A stretch of DNA of 64,000 nt from a virus, in IMG/VR virus record IMGVR_UViG_3300024262_006558, positions 310,001 through 374,000 of that record; one strand, given 5' to 3'. This document shows positions 63,808-64,000 of the stretch, one piece after another (positions within the stretch are counted from its first letter, which is position 1; every line of letters begins with the position of its first letter). The notes under the pieces are model-generated. The model saw only the letters and a list, made by a program, of their open reading frames with translations. It was not told where the DNA came from and did no database searches. Both the position numbers and the translations under genes were made by a program.

Positions 63808-64000
63808 TTATTTCTTCTTCAGCATTCTATAAATAGGTTCGAAACCTATTCCAAACGCTAATCTCAATATAACAAAGTCAATAACTAGATTATCTGTAAT
63901 AGGTTGAAATAACACCATTCCAGCAAAGAAACATAAAAACATTGCAGCTTGAGCAAAATGCCACCCATCCGTTAATGAGACAAACACTGTCGCGCTTAAT
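63808..64000 (-). CDS. Membrane protein, C-terminal part (5' end outside window)
   Basis: 63 residues ending at the TAA at 63808: SLTDGWHFAQAAMFLCFFAG, then LFQPITDNLVIDFVILRLAF and IYRMLKKK. Two hydrophobic segments and a basic C-terminus indicate at least a two-pass membrane protein. The start lies beyond the window, and no family is recognised. Confidence 0.55.
   Translation of the reverse strand, partial: LSATVFVSLTDGWHFAQAAMFLCFFAGMVLFQPITDNLVIDFVILRLAFGIGFEPIYRMLKKK

Noticed and set aside
1-64000. Searched for riboswitches, rRNA, CRISPR arrays, insertion sequences with transposases, integrases, reverse transcriptase/DGR cassettes and toxin-antitoxin pairs
   Set aside because: None could be supported; no transposase, integrase or reverse-transcriptase-like protein was seen and no rRNA-like stretches were noticed.

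Overview
The window looks like part of a large (jumbo-class) tailed phage genome whose host is probably a member of the Bacteroidota. The DNA is AT-rich and gene-dense. Genes overlap by a few bases (ATGA, TAATG) and almost all are read leftward. Hallmarks are T4-like RNA ligases and a T4-type polynucleotide kinase-phosphatase, a terminase-like ATPase, three homing endonucleases, a tRNA-Leu, and many small orphan genes. A Bacteroidota host is suggested by the glutamyl-tRNA synthetase, which has the Bacteroidota-style KLSKR...LGFPIYPF insert, and by promoters of the Bacteroidota form TTTG-N19/20-TAnnTTTG. Few genes have a recognisable Shine-Dalgarno sequence.

Layout. 1-6.7 kb: leftward genes for NMN deamidase (PncC/CinA), a Zn peptidase, an outer-membrane barrel, an HNH nuclease and an AAA ATPase. 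7.0-9.3 kb: a rightward four-gene cassette that abuts a decapitated ORF. 9.3-14.7 kb: RNA ligase, GcvH, YqeY, ankyrin protein, dCMP deaminase, histidine-kinase-like ATPase, T4-type Pnkp. 14.7-22.2 kb: paralogous WCTA-domain/leucine-rich proteins, an M28 peptidase, a T4 Rnl1-like ligase. 22.2-28 kb: a single-chain mitochondrial-type PheRS, an H1-like protein, a lipoprotein, GluRS, a GIY-YIG endonuclease with a ghost of a gltX 5' end, and a terminase-like ATPase. 28-46 kb: 2H phosphoesterase, ClpP, RlaP-type nucleotidyltransferase, two LAGLIDADG endonucleases (one splits a kinase-phosphatase gene), PRPP synthetase, NAD-dependent DNA ligase, PARG-type macrodomain. 46-61.5 kb: Thg1, radical SAM protein, two nicotinamidases around a TerY-P-like triad (vWA, PP2C, kinase), KptA/Tpt1, NADAR, CYTH, RNase H-like protein. 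61.5-63.6 kb: an array of small proteins sharing the N-terminus MRK(x)FY. 63.6-64 kb: tRNA-Leu and the end of a membrane protein gene.

Themes. (1) NAD+ and ADP-ribose chemistry: PncC, two PncA-like hydrolases, PRPP synthetase, PARG macrodomain, NADAR and Tpt1 together suggest NAD+ salvage and removal of ADP-ribosyl marks, a plausible counter-defence kit. (2) RNA/tRNA repair: two RNA ligases, three end-healing kinase/phosphatases, RlaP, Thg1, Tpt1 and a 2H phosphoesterase, next to two aminoacyl-tRNA synthetases and a tRNA. (3) Mobile endonucleases that have cut into host genes yet leave them expressible. At two sites a palindrome at the endonuclease 3' end supplies stop codons on both strands, and a promoter/start lies on the far side. 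(4) A shared leftward promoter family (GCAACA, then 22-23 nt from its G to the C of WCGTTATAT) seen in front of at least seven or eight genes. (5) The MRKxFY N-terminal tag, present on ten proteins including the terminase-like ATPase, is the strongest candidate here for something undescribed.
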